Assembly: GCF_007655305.1 (NCBI RefSeq)
Contig: NZ_VLOG01000064.1
Span: 1 to 64,000 of the forward strand
Direction of reading: 5' to 3'
Source of the DNA: Algoriphagus algorifonticola
GTDB taxonomy: Bacteria; Bacteroidota; Bacteroidia; Cytophagales; Cyclobacteriaceae
DNA length: 64,000 nt
In this document: one piece after another, positions 1-7,730 of the stretch
How the letters are laid out: each line of letters opens with the position of its first letter
Numbering within the stretch: position 1 is the stretch's first letter
Notes under the pieces: generated by a model
The model's input: the letters and a program-made list of their open reading frames with translations, nothing else
Database searches by the model: none
What the model was told of the DNA's origin: nothing
Position numbers and translations under genes: made by a program

Positions 1-11
1 CCTAAACCATA

Positions 12-90
12 AAAAACTATGTGATCTTTGTGGCCTATGTGGTTCAATAATTTTCCCGCAGATTAGATTCGCAGATTAACGCAGATTATT
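12..90. repeat. Intergenic dispersed repeat, copy 1
   Basis: This non-coding AT-rich stretch has the pattern CTATGTGATCTTTGTGG...GTGGTTCAATA...TTTTCCCGCAGATT...CGCAGATTAACGCAGATTA. A second copy lies about 165 bases downstream in the same orientation. Short 'cgcagatt' words recur inside the unit. I recall similar sequences between genes of many Bacteroidota, but cannot check that here. No gene is visible in bases 1-311 apart from these repeats. Confidence 0.55.
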
Positions 91-181
91 AAAAATAAAA
101 AATACTTCCCTTATCAGGAGGAATTACTGAGATCTAATCTAATACTTAAGCCCAGCAGTGCACTACTCAACTTTTTAGCTA

Positions 182-254
182 AAACCATGAAATCTATGTG
201 ACCTTTGTATACTTTGTGGTTCAATACTTTTCCCACAGACCAACGCAGATTTAT
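182..254. repeat. Intergenic dispersed repeat, copy 2
   Basis: This is a direct-orientation second copy of the unit at 12-90. It shares AAATCTATGTGACCTTTG, TGTGGTTCAATA, TTTTCCCACAGA and CAACGCAGATTTA with small differences, and lacks part of the CGCAGATT section. Together the two copies fill most of the space between the left edge and the pgk terminator. Confidence 0.55.
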
Positions 255-311
255 AGTTAAAGAATAAAGGAAATTTAACGTCCCAAAGGGAGAAAATCTT
301 GATTTAATGGA

Positions 312-344
312 AATAAAAAAACGGCTGAGTTTCCCCAGCCGTTT
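312..344 (-). terminator. Rho-independent terminator of pgk
   Basis: A perfect 9-bp stem (AAACGGCTG / CAGCCGTTT, plus-strand 319-327 with 336-344) encloses an 8-base loop. On the minus strand it is followed by a run of T. It lies 18 bases past the pgk stop codon and is in the right orientation to end that transcript. Confidence 0.85.
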
Positions 345-362
345 CAAATTATTTCAGTTTTT

Positions 363-1562
363 TTAAGGCTCCAATGCTGCTACACCCGGAAGGACTTTCC
401 CTTCCATATGCTCTAACAATGCTCCTCCACCGGTGGATACAAAGGAAACTGCTTCTCCGTAGCCAAATTTATTGACCGCAGCTGCAGAGTCCCCTCCGCC
501 AATCAAAGAGTAAGCTCCGTTTTTAGTAGCCTGAGCTACTGCTTCTGCAATTGCTTTGGTTCCCTTATCAAAAGAATCCATTTCAAATACGCCCATAGGA
601 CCATTCCAAAGAATAGTTTTGGACTTTAATACAGTCTCAGCAAAAAGTTCACGGGTTTTAGGCCCAATATCCAAGCCCATCCATCCATCAGGAATCTCAC
701 CACTTGTAGCCATTCCCTGCTCTGCATCATTTGCAAAGGCTTTTGAAATCACTGTGTCGACAGGAAGGATTAAATTCACTCCTTTGGTTTTTGCCTTTTC
801 CATCAATTCCAAGACAAAATCCATCTTGTCTGCCTCCAATAGAGAATCCCCAATGGTGCCTCCCTGAGCTTTGGCAAATGTATAGGACATACCTCCACCA
901 ATTATCAGGTTGTCTACCTTATCCAATAAACGCTCAATGATCAAAATCTTATCAGAAATCTTAGCTCCTCCCATAATAGCAGTATAAGGGCGCTCTGGAT
1001 TACCCAATACCATATCTGCATTCTTCAATTCAGATAGCATCAAATAACCACAAACTCTGATGTCAAAATACTGGGCTATTACTGCTGTGGAAGCGTGCGC
1101 TCTATGGGCTGTACCAAAGGCATCATTCACATAAATATCTCCCAAATGAGCTAGTTTCTTGGCAAATTCCTCATCGCCTTTTTCTTCTTCTTTGTAGAAT
1201 CGTAGGTTTTCAAGAAGCAATACCTCTCCCCCTTTCAATCCCTCTGCAATATTTTTAGCTTCATCCCCGATGCAATCAGGAGCAAATTTTACAGATGTGC
1301 CTAAAGCTTTTTCCAGAGCAACAACAATATGTCTTAATGAAAACTTATCCTCAGGGCCAGACTTTGGTCTGCCTAAGTGGGACATCAAAATCACAGCTCC
1401 TCCGTCTTTCAAAATCTTATTTATAGTAGGGACTGCTGCCTGAATTCGGGTATCATCCGTAACATTATTATTATCATCCAAAGGCACATTAAAATCTACC
1501 CGGATTAATGCTTTTTTCCCTTCGAAACTGAGGTTATCTACATTCTTGATTCTTGGATTCAT
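363..1562 (-). CDS. pgk: Phosphoglycerate kinase
   Basis: This is the cytosolic glycolytic and gluconeogenic enzyme that transfers phosphate between 1,3-bisphosphoglycerate and ADP. The 399 aa match the usual bacterial length. Family signatures are visible in order: RVDFNVP at about residues 21-27, SHLGRP near 61, the MGGAKISDK segment near 197, WNGPMGVFE near 319, and the C-terminal GGGDS and STGGGA nucleotide-binding loops. The ATG start has the family N-terminus directly behind it. A strong terminator follows the stop codon and 111 bases separate it from the Sua5 gene upstream, so pgk may have its own promoter. Confidence 0.98.
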   Translation of the reverse strand: MNPRIKNVDNLSFEGKKALIRVDFNVPLDDNNNVTDDTRIQAAVPTINKILKDGGAVILMSHLGRPKSGPEDKFSLRHIVVALEKALGTSVKFAPDCIGDEAKNIAEGLKGGEVLLLENLRFYKEEEKGDEEFAKKLAHLGDIYVNDAFGTAHRAHASTAVIAQYFDIRVCGYLMLSELKNADMVLGNPERPYTAIMGGAKISDKILIIERLLDKVDNLIIGGGMSYTFAKAQGGTIGDSLLEADKMDFVLELMEKAKTKGVNLILPVDTVISKAFANDAEQGMATSGEIPDGWMGLDIGPKTRELFAETVLKSKTILWNGPMGVFEMDSFDKGTKAIAEAVAQATKNGAYSLIGGGDSAAAVNKFGYGEAVSFVSTGGGALLEHMEGKVLPGVAALEP

Positions 1563-1673
1563 AAAATTGAATTGAATTAATTTTCAAAATATCATCAAAA
1601 TAGGCCTGAATTTATCAAAGTTTCAGGCAAAAAGCGACTTTCTAGAATGATGAATTTGTAAAGTAGACTGTTT

Positions 1674-2636
1674 TTACTTGGCTGCAGCTCGATTCAGTCT
1701 ATCGTTTATCGCCTTGCCTAGTCCCTGATCTGGCATTCTTTCTGCCAAAATCAAATCCAAGTCTTGCTCATCCAAAGCTCTCATTGCCGCAAAAAGATTT
1801 TGTGCAGCTTCCTTTAAATCCCCTTTTTCACTCAAGATCATTTGGGATTCTATTGGCAAGTTAGAGAAGGTTCGCTGAAGACTAAGAATTCCCATTCGTA
1901 CCTTTTTATTCTGGTGATCTTGGATCAATTGATCCAAATCTCCAAGAATAAAAGGTTTGGTAGGGGCATAATGACTTTCTAACAAACCCGGCGCAGCTGG
2001 ATTACTTGAACTGTGGGTTTTAATTTGAACTGGCCCGACTAGCGCTTCGATTTCCCTGACGTCCAATCCTCCTAACCGGTAGATAAAGATTTGTTCATCC
2101 TCTATGCCTACGATAGTACTTTCCAAACCCACTTTACAGGCACCTCCATCCAAAATATAGGGGATCTGATCGCCCAATTGCTTTTGAACATGCTCAGGCC
2201 TTGTCGGACTGATATAACCAAATGGATTAGCACTGGGAGCAGCTAAAGGAAATTCCAGGCTTTTTAAAAGCTCCAAAGTCAAGGGGTGTGAAGGAATTCG
2301 AACAGCAACCCGATCCAAACCCGAAGTGACTAAATCTGGGACTATAGCTTCTCTAGGGAGCAATAAAGTCAAAGGTCCCGGCCAAAACTCATCGGCTAGG
2401 ATTTTTAATTTCTCGGGAATTTCGAGCACCCATCTTTTGATCTTCTCCATTGAATCGGAGTGTATAATCAAAGGATCAAAGGAGGGTCTTTTTTTAGTTT
2501 CAAAAATGGAAGCCACTGCATCGGGATTTAATGCATTTCCGGCTAAGCCATAGACCGTTTCAGTTGGAATACCTACCAGCTTTCCTGCCTCCAATAAGGA
2601 CTTAGCACGAATAATATCTTTTCCGATTTCAGCCAT
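1674..2636 (-). CDS. L-threonylcarbamoyladenylate synthase, long Sua5-type
   Basis: This enzyme makes threonylcarbamoyl-AMP from threonine, bicarbonate and ATP, the first step of the t6A37 modification of ANN-reading tRNAs. The YrdC/Sua5 core is clear: VGIPTETVYGLAGNA near residue 21, KKRPSFDPLIIH near 49, PLTLLLPR and PSANPFGYISPT. At 320 aa it has the extra C-terminal Sua5 domain (from about residue 220) that short TsaC proteins lack. Its ATG directly abuts the stop codon of the TPR lipoprotein gene upstream, so the two are probably co-transcribed and translationally coupled. Confidence 0.95.
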   Translation of the reverse strand: MAEIGKDIIRAKSLLEAGKLVGIPTETVYGLAGNALNPDAVASIFETKKRPSFDPLIIHSDSMEKIKRWVLEIPEKLKILADEFWPGPLTLLLPREAIVPDLVTSGLDRVAVRIPSHPLTLELLKSLEFPLAAPSANPFGYISPTRPEHVQKQLGDQIPYILDGGACKVGLESTIVGIEDEQIFIYRLGGLDVREIEALVGPVQIKTHSSSNPAAPGLLESHYAPTKPFILGDLDQLIQDHQNKKVRMGILSLQRTFSNLPIESQMILSEKGDLKEAAQNLFAAMRALDEQDLDLILAERMPDQGLGKAINDRLNRAAAK

Positions 2637-3350
2637 TTAATTGCAAAAATCGTCAATCCAGGATTTAGCATCTGTATAACCCAAGGATAGAGCCATTTTC
2701 AAGTCGGCGCAACCTTCTTCTTTTTCACTCTCACCCAAGGCACTCATTCTGGTTACACCCAAAAGGTAATATGCAGCTCCATTTCTTCCATCTAAATTGA
2801 CGGCATTGGTCAAAGATTCCATTGCACCAATCGGATCATTATTACCAATTTGAGCTTTACCTCTATTGAAATACACTAAAGCTTGGTTGGGATTCACTTG
2901 GAGTGCAGCATCAAAATCCAAAATAGCATCTTCATATGCCTCCATTCCCAAAAGAGCCAATCCTCGGTTATAATAAATATCTGTCTGAGAAGGATCTAAG
3001 CCATTTGCCATGTTGTAGTCAGAAACTGCCTCTTTGAAATTCCCCAATTCCAAATTGGAATTTGCCCGATTAAACCACGGCTTATATGAGCTGGAATCAA
3101 CTTCTATTGCTTCGGTAAAAACAGGAATAGCTTCTTGATACTTCTGCTGTTGAAAAAGCGCCACTCCCTTTGCGTTGAGAGCAGTTGCATTAGATGGGTT
3201 TTGTTCCAGCGCTCGATCGAAATATGAAATAGCTTCAGCCCAGGCTTGACCATCCATTTTTTCCATTCCAGCCTGCATCAATTCCTCTTCGCTAGGGCTG
3301 CAACTAATTAGAATAAAAGCTAATAAGCCCAGTAAATATAAATTTCTCAC
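2637..3350 (-). CDS. TPR-repeat lipoprotein
   Basis: The 237-aa protein starts with a lipoprotein signal peptide (MRNLYLLGLLAFILISC; lipobox LISC, Cys17), so it should be lipid-anchored in the cell envelope. About five tetratricopeptide repeats follow (for example AISYFDRALEQNPSNATALNAKGVALF and AILDFDAALQVNPNQALVYFNRGKA-type units), a scaffold for protein-protein contacts. No catalytic motif is visible and the partner is unknown. A Bacteroidota -7 box lies just upstream. The stop codon touches the start of the sua5 gene. Confidence 0.9.
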   Translation of the reverse strand: MRNLYLLGLLAFILISCSPSEEELMQAGMEKMDGQAWAEAISYFDRALEQNPSNATALNAKGVALFQQQKYQEAIPVFTEAIEVDSSSYKPWFNRANSNLELGNFKEAVSDYNMANGLDPSQTDIYYNRGLALLGMEAYEDAILDFDAALQVNPNQALVYFNRGKAQIGNNDPIGAMESLTNAVNLDGRNGAAYYLLGVTRMSALGESEKEEGCADLKMALSLGYTDAKSWIDDFCN

Positions 3351-3369
3351 GTGATTCTGATTTAAGGCG

Positions 3370-3377
3370 CAAAGATA
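3370..3377 (-). promoter_or_regulatory. Candidate -7 promoter element for the TPR-sua5 pair
   Basis: On the minus strand the sequence reads TATCTTTG, a full match to the Bacteroidota -7 consensus TAnnTTTG, about 20 bases before the TPR gene ATG. A -33 TTTG at ideal spacing is not obvious, so the call rests on the -7 box and its position. Confidence 0.45.
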
Positions 3378-3382
3378 GGGAA

Positions 3383-3823
3383 TCAGGCCTGCTTTTCAGG
3401 ATTAAAAGCCAATTTAGCTCTATAAATTTCAGGAACTGGGGTGGGTTTCATGGTTTTCATGTCTACCGAAACCATGGTGCAGATACATTTAGCAAATAGG
3501 ATCTGTTGTCCTGATTTATCATTTCCAAGCAAATATTGCTCTAAGACAAAAGAACTATTCCCAATTCTTACACATTTCACGAAAGCCTTAATTTCATCTT
3601 CCAAGTGAATGGGCTTGAAATAGTCCATTTCAATCCTAGCAACCACTGTACCTACTTCCATGATATTCCAGCCACATCTGCTATGCAAAAAATCAGCTCT
3701 GGAATGCTCAAAATAATTAAAATATACGCCGTTATTGACATGCATGTACCCATCAATATCCGAGAAGCGGATTTGAATTGGGGTAGAAAAATCAAACTCT
3801 TTCAAGAGATGATCAATTTCCAT
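3383..3823 (-). CDS. Acyl-CoA thioesterase, 4HBT hotdog family
   Basis: This 146-aa single-domain hotdog protein is of the YbgC/4-hydroxybenzoyl-CoA thioesterase type and should hydrolyse an acyl-CoA or acyl-ACP thioester in the cytosol. The N-terminal signature IRFSDIDGYMHVNNGVYFNYFEHSRADFL-type segment (about residues 18-46) carries the catalytic-site Asp/Asn region of the family, followed by the RIEMDYFKPIHLEDE strand. The physiological substrate cannot be read from sequence. It lies four bases from the Nudix gene, within a likely operon with recQ and its neighbours. Confidence 0.88.
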   Translation of the reverse strand: MEIDHLLKEFDFSTPIQIRFSDIDGYMHVNNGVYFNYFEHSRADFLHSRCGWNIMEVGTVVARIEMDYFKPIHLEDEIKAFVKCVRIGNSSFVLEQYLLGNDKSGQQILFAKCICTMVSVDMKTMKPTPVPEIYRAKLAFNPEKQA

Positions 3824-3827
3824 ATAC

Positions 3828-4379
3828 TCAAAGTAAGATTTCTGATTTACTGGTTTTTTCCAACATTCTCAGGATGGAAGGATTGTATCCGATCATATCC
3901 ACGACAGAATCAAAAGTAAACCAAGCAAGAGAAACACTTTCATTGCTAATCACCAATTTATCTGTCAGGTCGGCTTCAATCATAAATCGAACATCATAAT
4001 GAAAATGCTCTGGTACATGAGGCCTTTCAGGGATGATATGCTTATCAAGGTCAAAAATGCTGTTTTCTACCAGACGAAGATTTTTCAAACCACTCTCCTC
4101 CTCAGCTTCTTTCAGGGCAACTTCCATTAGGTTTTCATTCCCATCTGCATGTCCTCCTAACTGCAACCATCTACCTAGCTTTTTGTGAAGCGTCAAAAGG
4201 GTATGGGTTCGATCAGGGTTTACGATCCAGGAAGAAGCCGTAAAATGGCCTGCCAATCGCTCTCTGTTGAAAGCTATTGGATCTTCTGTCAGTTGAATAA
4301 AATCCTGAATAAAAGCCGATTCCTCCTCGTAGGGAGTTCGGTATTTTTCGAGTTGTTCTTTAAGTGTTATTCTGTCCAT
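3828..4379 (-). CDS. Nudix hydrolase
   Basis: This 183-aa protein has a recognisable Nudix box around residues 76-98 (GHADGNENLMEVALKEAEEESGL). It has Lys where the consensus has Arg (KE instead of RE), and the EExG metal-binding glutamates are kept. Such enzymes cleave nucleoside diphosphates linked to another group, or remove damaged nucleotides. The N-terminal 60 residues resemble the helical extension of Nudix proteins that are often annotated only generally in Bacteroidota. Its ATG overlaps the stop codon of the upstream hypothetical gene by one base, so translation is coupled. Confidence 0.9.
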   Translation of the reverse strand: MDRITLKEQLEKYRTPYEEESAFIQDFIQLTEDPIAFNRERLAGHFTASSWIVNPDRTHTLLTLHKKLGRWLQLGGHADGNENLMEVALKEAEEESGLKNLRLVENSIFDLDKHIIPERPHVPEHFHYDVRFMIEADLTDKLVISNESVSLAWFTFDSVVDMIGYNPSILRMLEKTSKSEILL

Positions 4380-4972
4380 CAGGTAGCATTGAATAATCGA
4401 TCCATCAATTGGTCGAAGGGTTTCGCATTTTGGTATAGCCTATCCGAATAGACAGTCACCAATAATTTTAGGTAGCTGGGTTGATTGTCAATAGTCACCT
4501 TTTCTATGCTGACATTCCCATATAACTGAGAAATCAGCTCATTTTCTGCAGGAGCTTGCAAGGGAGGTTTGAGGTAAAACTTTTCGGTAGACTTCACCTG
4601 TTCATTGATTTCCTCTAATTTCCTGTCCAAACTTACCTGCTGATATCCCAAAGCTAAGACTCGTCGGGAGAAAGCCAAGAAAAGATTGGAAAAAGATTTT
4701 TGGGTCAAAGGGGAATCATAGGTTACTGCAAAGCCATTTGCATAAGGAGATTCGAATACATGCACTTGGGGACTTGCGTTTATTTGGGCTCTTTTCAGGT
4801 GGTAATTTTTGTAAATCAAATTCATCAGAGTAGAGCCCTCTTCTGACTCTAACCAACCATCAATTTCATCCAAATCTTCTGGCTTTATTGCAAAGTTCTC
4901 CTTTACGTTAACCGGAGCTTTGCCCGATCCTTTGAAGACCTTACCAAATAAATCATCCAGAAAATTACCCAT
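4379..4972 (-). CDS. Conserved hypothetical protein between recQ and Nudix gene
   Basis: I do not recognise this 197-aa protein. It has no signal peptide or membrane span and is acidic in the first third. It looks soluble and cytosolic, with mixed alpha/beta character and a predicted helix-rich segment near residues 80-125 (SFSNLFLAFSRRVLALGYQQVSL and following). It starts one base after the recQ stop codon and overlaps the Nudix start, so it is translated as part of a recQ-hypothetical-Nudix unit. That context suggests, but does not prove, a nucleotide or DNA maintenance role. Confidence 0.75.
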   Translation of the reverse strand: MGNFLDDLFGKVFKGSGKAPVNVKENFAIKPEDLDEIDGWLESEEGSTLMNLIYKNYHLKRAQINASPQVHVFESPYANGFAVTYDSPLTQKSFSNLFLAFSRRVLALGYQQVSLDRKLEEINEQVKSTEKFYLKPPLQAPAENELISQLYGNVSIEKVTIDNQPSYLKLLVTVYSDRLYQNAKPFDQLMDRLFNAT

Positions 4973-4973
4973 A

Positions 4974-6887
4974 TTAGTCGATACTCAAAGTTCCATTTTT
5001 GTGCTGCCTTATGACCCCTTCATCAGTGAGCTTTCTCAAAAGCTCCAATGTAAATTCGCTGGTAGAAATTCTCAGGCTTTCCAATAAACCACTCTGAGAT
5101 AACTCCCCATTACTTCTCAAAGTTTCGATAATCTGCTTTTTCAATTTTTTCTCCACCCAGGCAGGATCCTCCATTTTCTTATTTTCCACACACCAATCGC
5201 AAATCCCACAACGTGAATCGCTCTTTTCTCCAAAATATTCCTGAATGAATTGTGTTCGACAAATCACCTCCTGATGAGCGTATGCAACCATGCTCTTAGC
5301 TTTTTCCAAAGTCAACTCTCTGCGCAAGGATATTCTTTTCGTATTCAATGGCAACTTGGCAGCATCATACCGAGAGGTAATAAAAGTAATCTGGGGCTTA
5401 TCCTTTCTTTTCTCATAATCCACCACTTCCATTTGCCCTAATTTCTCCAAGGATTTAATGATTTTAGCTTCTGAGGTCTCCAGTGCCTTGGCAAGTTTGG
5501 ACTCATTGATCTTCATATACTCGGAAAAGAGATTACCCCCATAGGTCCGCAACAATAGTTTAATCACAGGATCAAGGGAGGCATGGGCAATCTGTATTTC
5601 ATACAACTGCTGAGGACCTACTAAAAAATGGATTTTTGAAGGACTGTAATAGCTTTCACTCAAACCAATAAACCCCTCCTCTTCCAAAACTTTTAAAGCA
5701 TAAAAAGTCTCCAATACTCCAAGATTATAGGTGTTTGCAAACTCACCCCACTCAAAATCAAAGCTGCTCAACATATTACTCCCTACAGCAATTCGAAAGT
5801 AGTTAGCCAGACATTGATATACTTTCCTCACAAAGTCAATGGGAGGATAAACCAAAGCAGCCCTGCCTAGGACATTTTCAAAATCTGCCTCATTGCTGAG
5901 TAAGACAGCATAAGCCTTCTTTCTATCCCGGCCTGCTCTGCCAGCCTCTTGGTAATAATTTTCCAAATTTTCCGGCAAGTCTGAATGGATCACTACTCGA
6001 ACATCCGGCTTGTCAATCCCCATTCCAAATGCATTGGTACTGACCATGACTCTCAGCTGATTCTTCATCCAAAGCTCCTGCTGTTTGCTCCTATCAGCCA
6101 TGGACATTCCTGCATGATAAGCTCCTGCCCTGATTCCCAATTGATTCAATGCTTTCGCAATTTGATGGGTAGCCTGACGGTTTCTCACATACCAAATTGC
6201 TGAGCCAGAAACCCGGTTCAATATTTCACAGCCCTTTTCAAGTTTATTCTCCACCAAGCGCACGCTGTAACTCAGATTCTCCCTAGCAAAGCTTTGCCTG
6301 AAAATTTCCGGGTTTTTAATCTCCAGCTTTTCTAAAATATCTGCCTCCACTTGCGGAGTGGCAGAAGCCGTCAAAGCCAAAACTGAAATACTGGGATGAT
6401 ATTTTCGGATTTCAGCGATTTCCAAATATGGAGGTCTAAAATCATATCCCCATTGGGAAATGCAATGGGCTTCATCTACTGCAATGAGATTGATATTCAT
6501 TTGCCGAAACCGCTCGATGAACAGCTCTGACTTCAATCTTTCCGGAGACACAAAGAGAAATTTATAATTGCCGTGGATGCAATTGTCCAAGGTTCGGTCT
6601 ATCTCCCGATAACTCATTCCTGAAAAAATCGCGGCAGCCAACACCCCTCGTCTTTTCAATTGATCCACTTGATCCTTCATTAAGGCGATCAATGGACTTA
6701 CAACCAAGCAAACACCGTCTTTTACCAGCCCAGGCACTTGATAGCAAAGAGATTTTCCTCCTCCAGTGGGCATCAAAGCAAGTGTGTCCTTTCCGTCAAG
6801 AACAGAAAAAACAACGTCTTTTTGGACTGGTCTAAAATCATCCCATCCAAAAACCTGCTTTAATATTTCTTGCGCCCGGTTTTCCAC
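4974..6887 (-). CDS. recQ: ATP-dependent DNA helicase RecQ family
   Basis: This is a 3'-5' superfamily 2 helicase acting in recombination and replication-fork repair. The 637 aa show all RecQ motifs: Walker A MPTGGGKSLCYQ near residue 40, DEAHCISQWGYDFRP near 137, ALTASATP, GAYHAGMS, and the motif VI region YYQEAGRAGRDR near 310. A four-cysteine zinc site follows (CRTQF...RCGICDWC, C-x16-C-x2-C-x2-C) and then a winged helix. There is no HRDC domain after the winged helix, so it is a short-form RecQ. The gene abuts the enoyl-CoA hydratase gene with no gap. Confidence 0.96.
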   Translation of the reverse strand: MENRAQEILKQVFGWDDFRPVQKDVVFSVLDGKDTLALMPTGGGKSLCYQVPGLVKDGVCLVVSPLIALMKDQVDQLKRRGVLAAAIFSGMSYREIDRTLDNCIHGNYKFLFVSPERLKSELFIERFRQMNINLIAVDEAHCISQWGYDFRPPYLEIAEIRKYHPSISVLALTASATPQVEADILEKLEIKNPEIFRQSFARENLSYSVRLVENKLEKGCEILNRVSGSAIWYVRNRQATHQIAKALNQLGIRAGAYHAGMSMADRSKQQELWMKNQLRVMVSTNAFGMGIDKPDVRVVIHSDLPENLENYYQEAGRAGRDRKKAYAVLLSNEADFENVLGRAALVYPPIDFVRKVYQCLANYFRIAVGSNMLSSFDFEWGEFANTYNLGVLETFYALKVLEEEGFIGLSESYYSPSKIHFLVGPQQLYEIQIAHASLDPVIKLLLRTYGGNLFSEYMKINESKLAKALETSEAKIIKSLEKLGQMEVVDYEKRKDKPQITFITSRYDAAKLPLNTKRISLRRELTLEKAKSMVAYAHQEVICRTQFIQEYFGEKSDSRCGICDWCVENKKMEDPAWVEKKLKKQIIETLRSNGELSQSGLLESLRISTSEFTLELLRKLTDEGVIRQHKNGTLSID

Positions 6888-7664
6888 TTACCAAGTAGGT
6901 TTTTCTTTACTTAAAAATGATGAAATACCTTTGACACAGTCTTCATGAGCTCTCGCTTTGGCATTGATTTCCGCCGCATGCTTCAGAGATTGATTTCTTT
7001 CCTTTTTATTTAAACTTCTCAAAAGTTTCTTGGTCTCCATCATAGAATTAGCCGAATTATGAGTGATTAGCTTGGCCGCATGATCTAAAACCACCTGATC
7101 CAAATGCTCTGCTGGAGTCACCTGGGTAATCAAACCAAGATTAGCTGCCCTCTCTGCAGAAATCAAATCCCCAGAAAGTAATAATTCCTGAGTTTTGGCC
7201 GCTCCGATTTGTTCTTGTAGAAATACAGAAACCAAAGCAGGCACAAAACCGATTCTTACTTCCGTATAGCCAAATAATGCATCGGGCGCAGAAAAGGCAA
7301 AATCGCAAACTGTAACTAAGCCACAGCCTCCTGCCAATGCATGCCCCTGAACTTGTGCTATAATGATTTTAGGAAAGTTGTAAATGAGATCGAAGAGCTC
7401 CATTAAGTTTTCGCTGTCTTGCAGATTCTCTTCTTCAGAGTAATTCTGCATGGACTGCAAATAACTTAAGTCTGCGCCAGCACAAAAGGCTTTTCCTTCA
7501 GCCTTAATCCTAACTACTTTGACCGCCGGATCATGCTCCATATTGACCAATGCCGATTTCATAGCTTGAATCAAGTCCGGACTCATAGCATTTCGCTTTT
7601 CGGGCCTATTCAGTGTGATTGTCCCTAATCTATTTTCAATATGTGTTAATACTGCTTTATCCAT
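6888..7664 (-). CDS. Enoyl-CoA hydratase/isomerase family protein
   Basis: This crotonase-fold enzyme would hydrate or isomerise an enoyl-CoA, probably in fatty-acid or amino-acid degradation. Visible signatures are LNRPEKRNAMSPDL, AFCAGADLSYLQ (oxyanion-hole glycine) and the GHALAGGCGLVTVCDFAFSA block. I place the start at the ATG at 7664 (258 aa) because the N-terminus MDKAVLTHIENRLGTITLNRP is exactly that of the family. The longer frame back to 7721 needs a TTG codon and adds a Pro/Lys-rich segment with no family counterpart. The precise substrate is not determinable. Confidence 0.92.
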   Translation of the reverse strand: MDKAVLTHIENRLGTITLNRPEKRNAMSPDLIQAMKSALVNMEHDPAVKVVRIKAEGKAFCAGADLSYLQSMQNYSEEENLQDSENLMELFDLIYNFPKIIIAQVQGHALAGGCGLVTVCDFAFSAPDALFGYTEVRIGFVPALVSVFLQEQIGAAKTQELLLSGDLISAERAANLGLITQVTPAEHLDQVVLDHAAKLITHNSANSMMETKKLLRSLNKKERNQSLKHAAEINAKARAHEDCVKGISSFLSKEKPTW

Positions 7665-7730
7665 TTTTTTGGGTTTTCTATTCTGTGCAATCAAGTTAGG
7701 AGGAGATTCAGGGAAAGTCAAAAAAGGTAG

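Noticed and set aside
114..347. 77-codon open frame on the minus strand
   Set aside because: It crosses a dispersed repeat copy and the pgk terminator hairpin and has no family features.
7665..7721. N-terminal extension of the enoyl-CoA hydratase
   Set aside because: It would need a TTG start and has no family counterpart; the ATG at 7664 gives the normal N-terminus.
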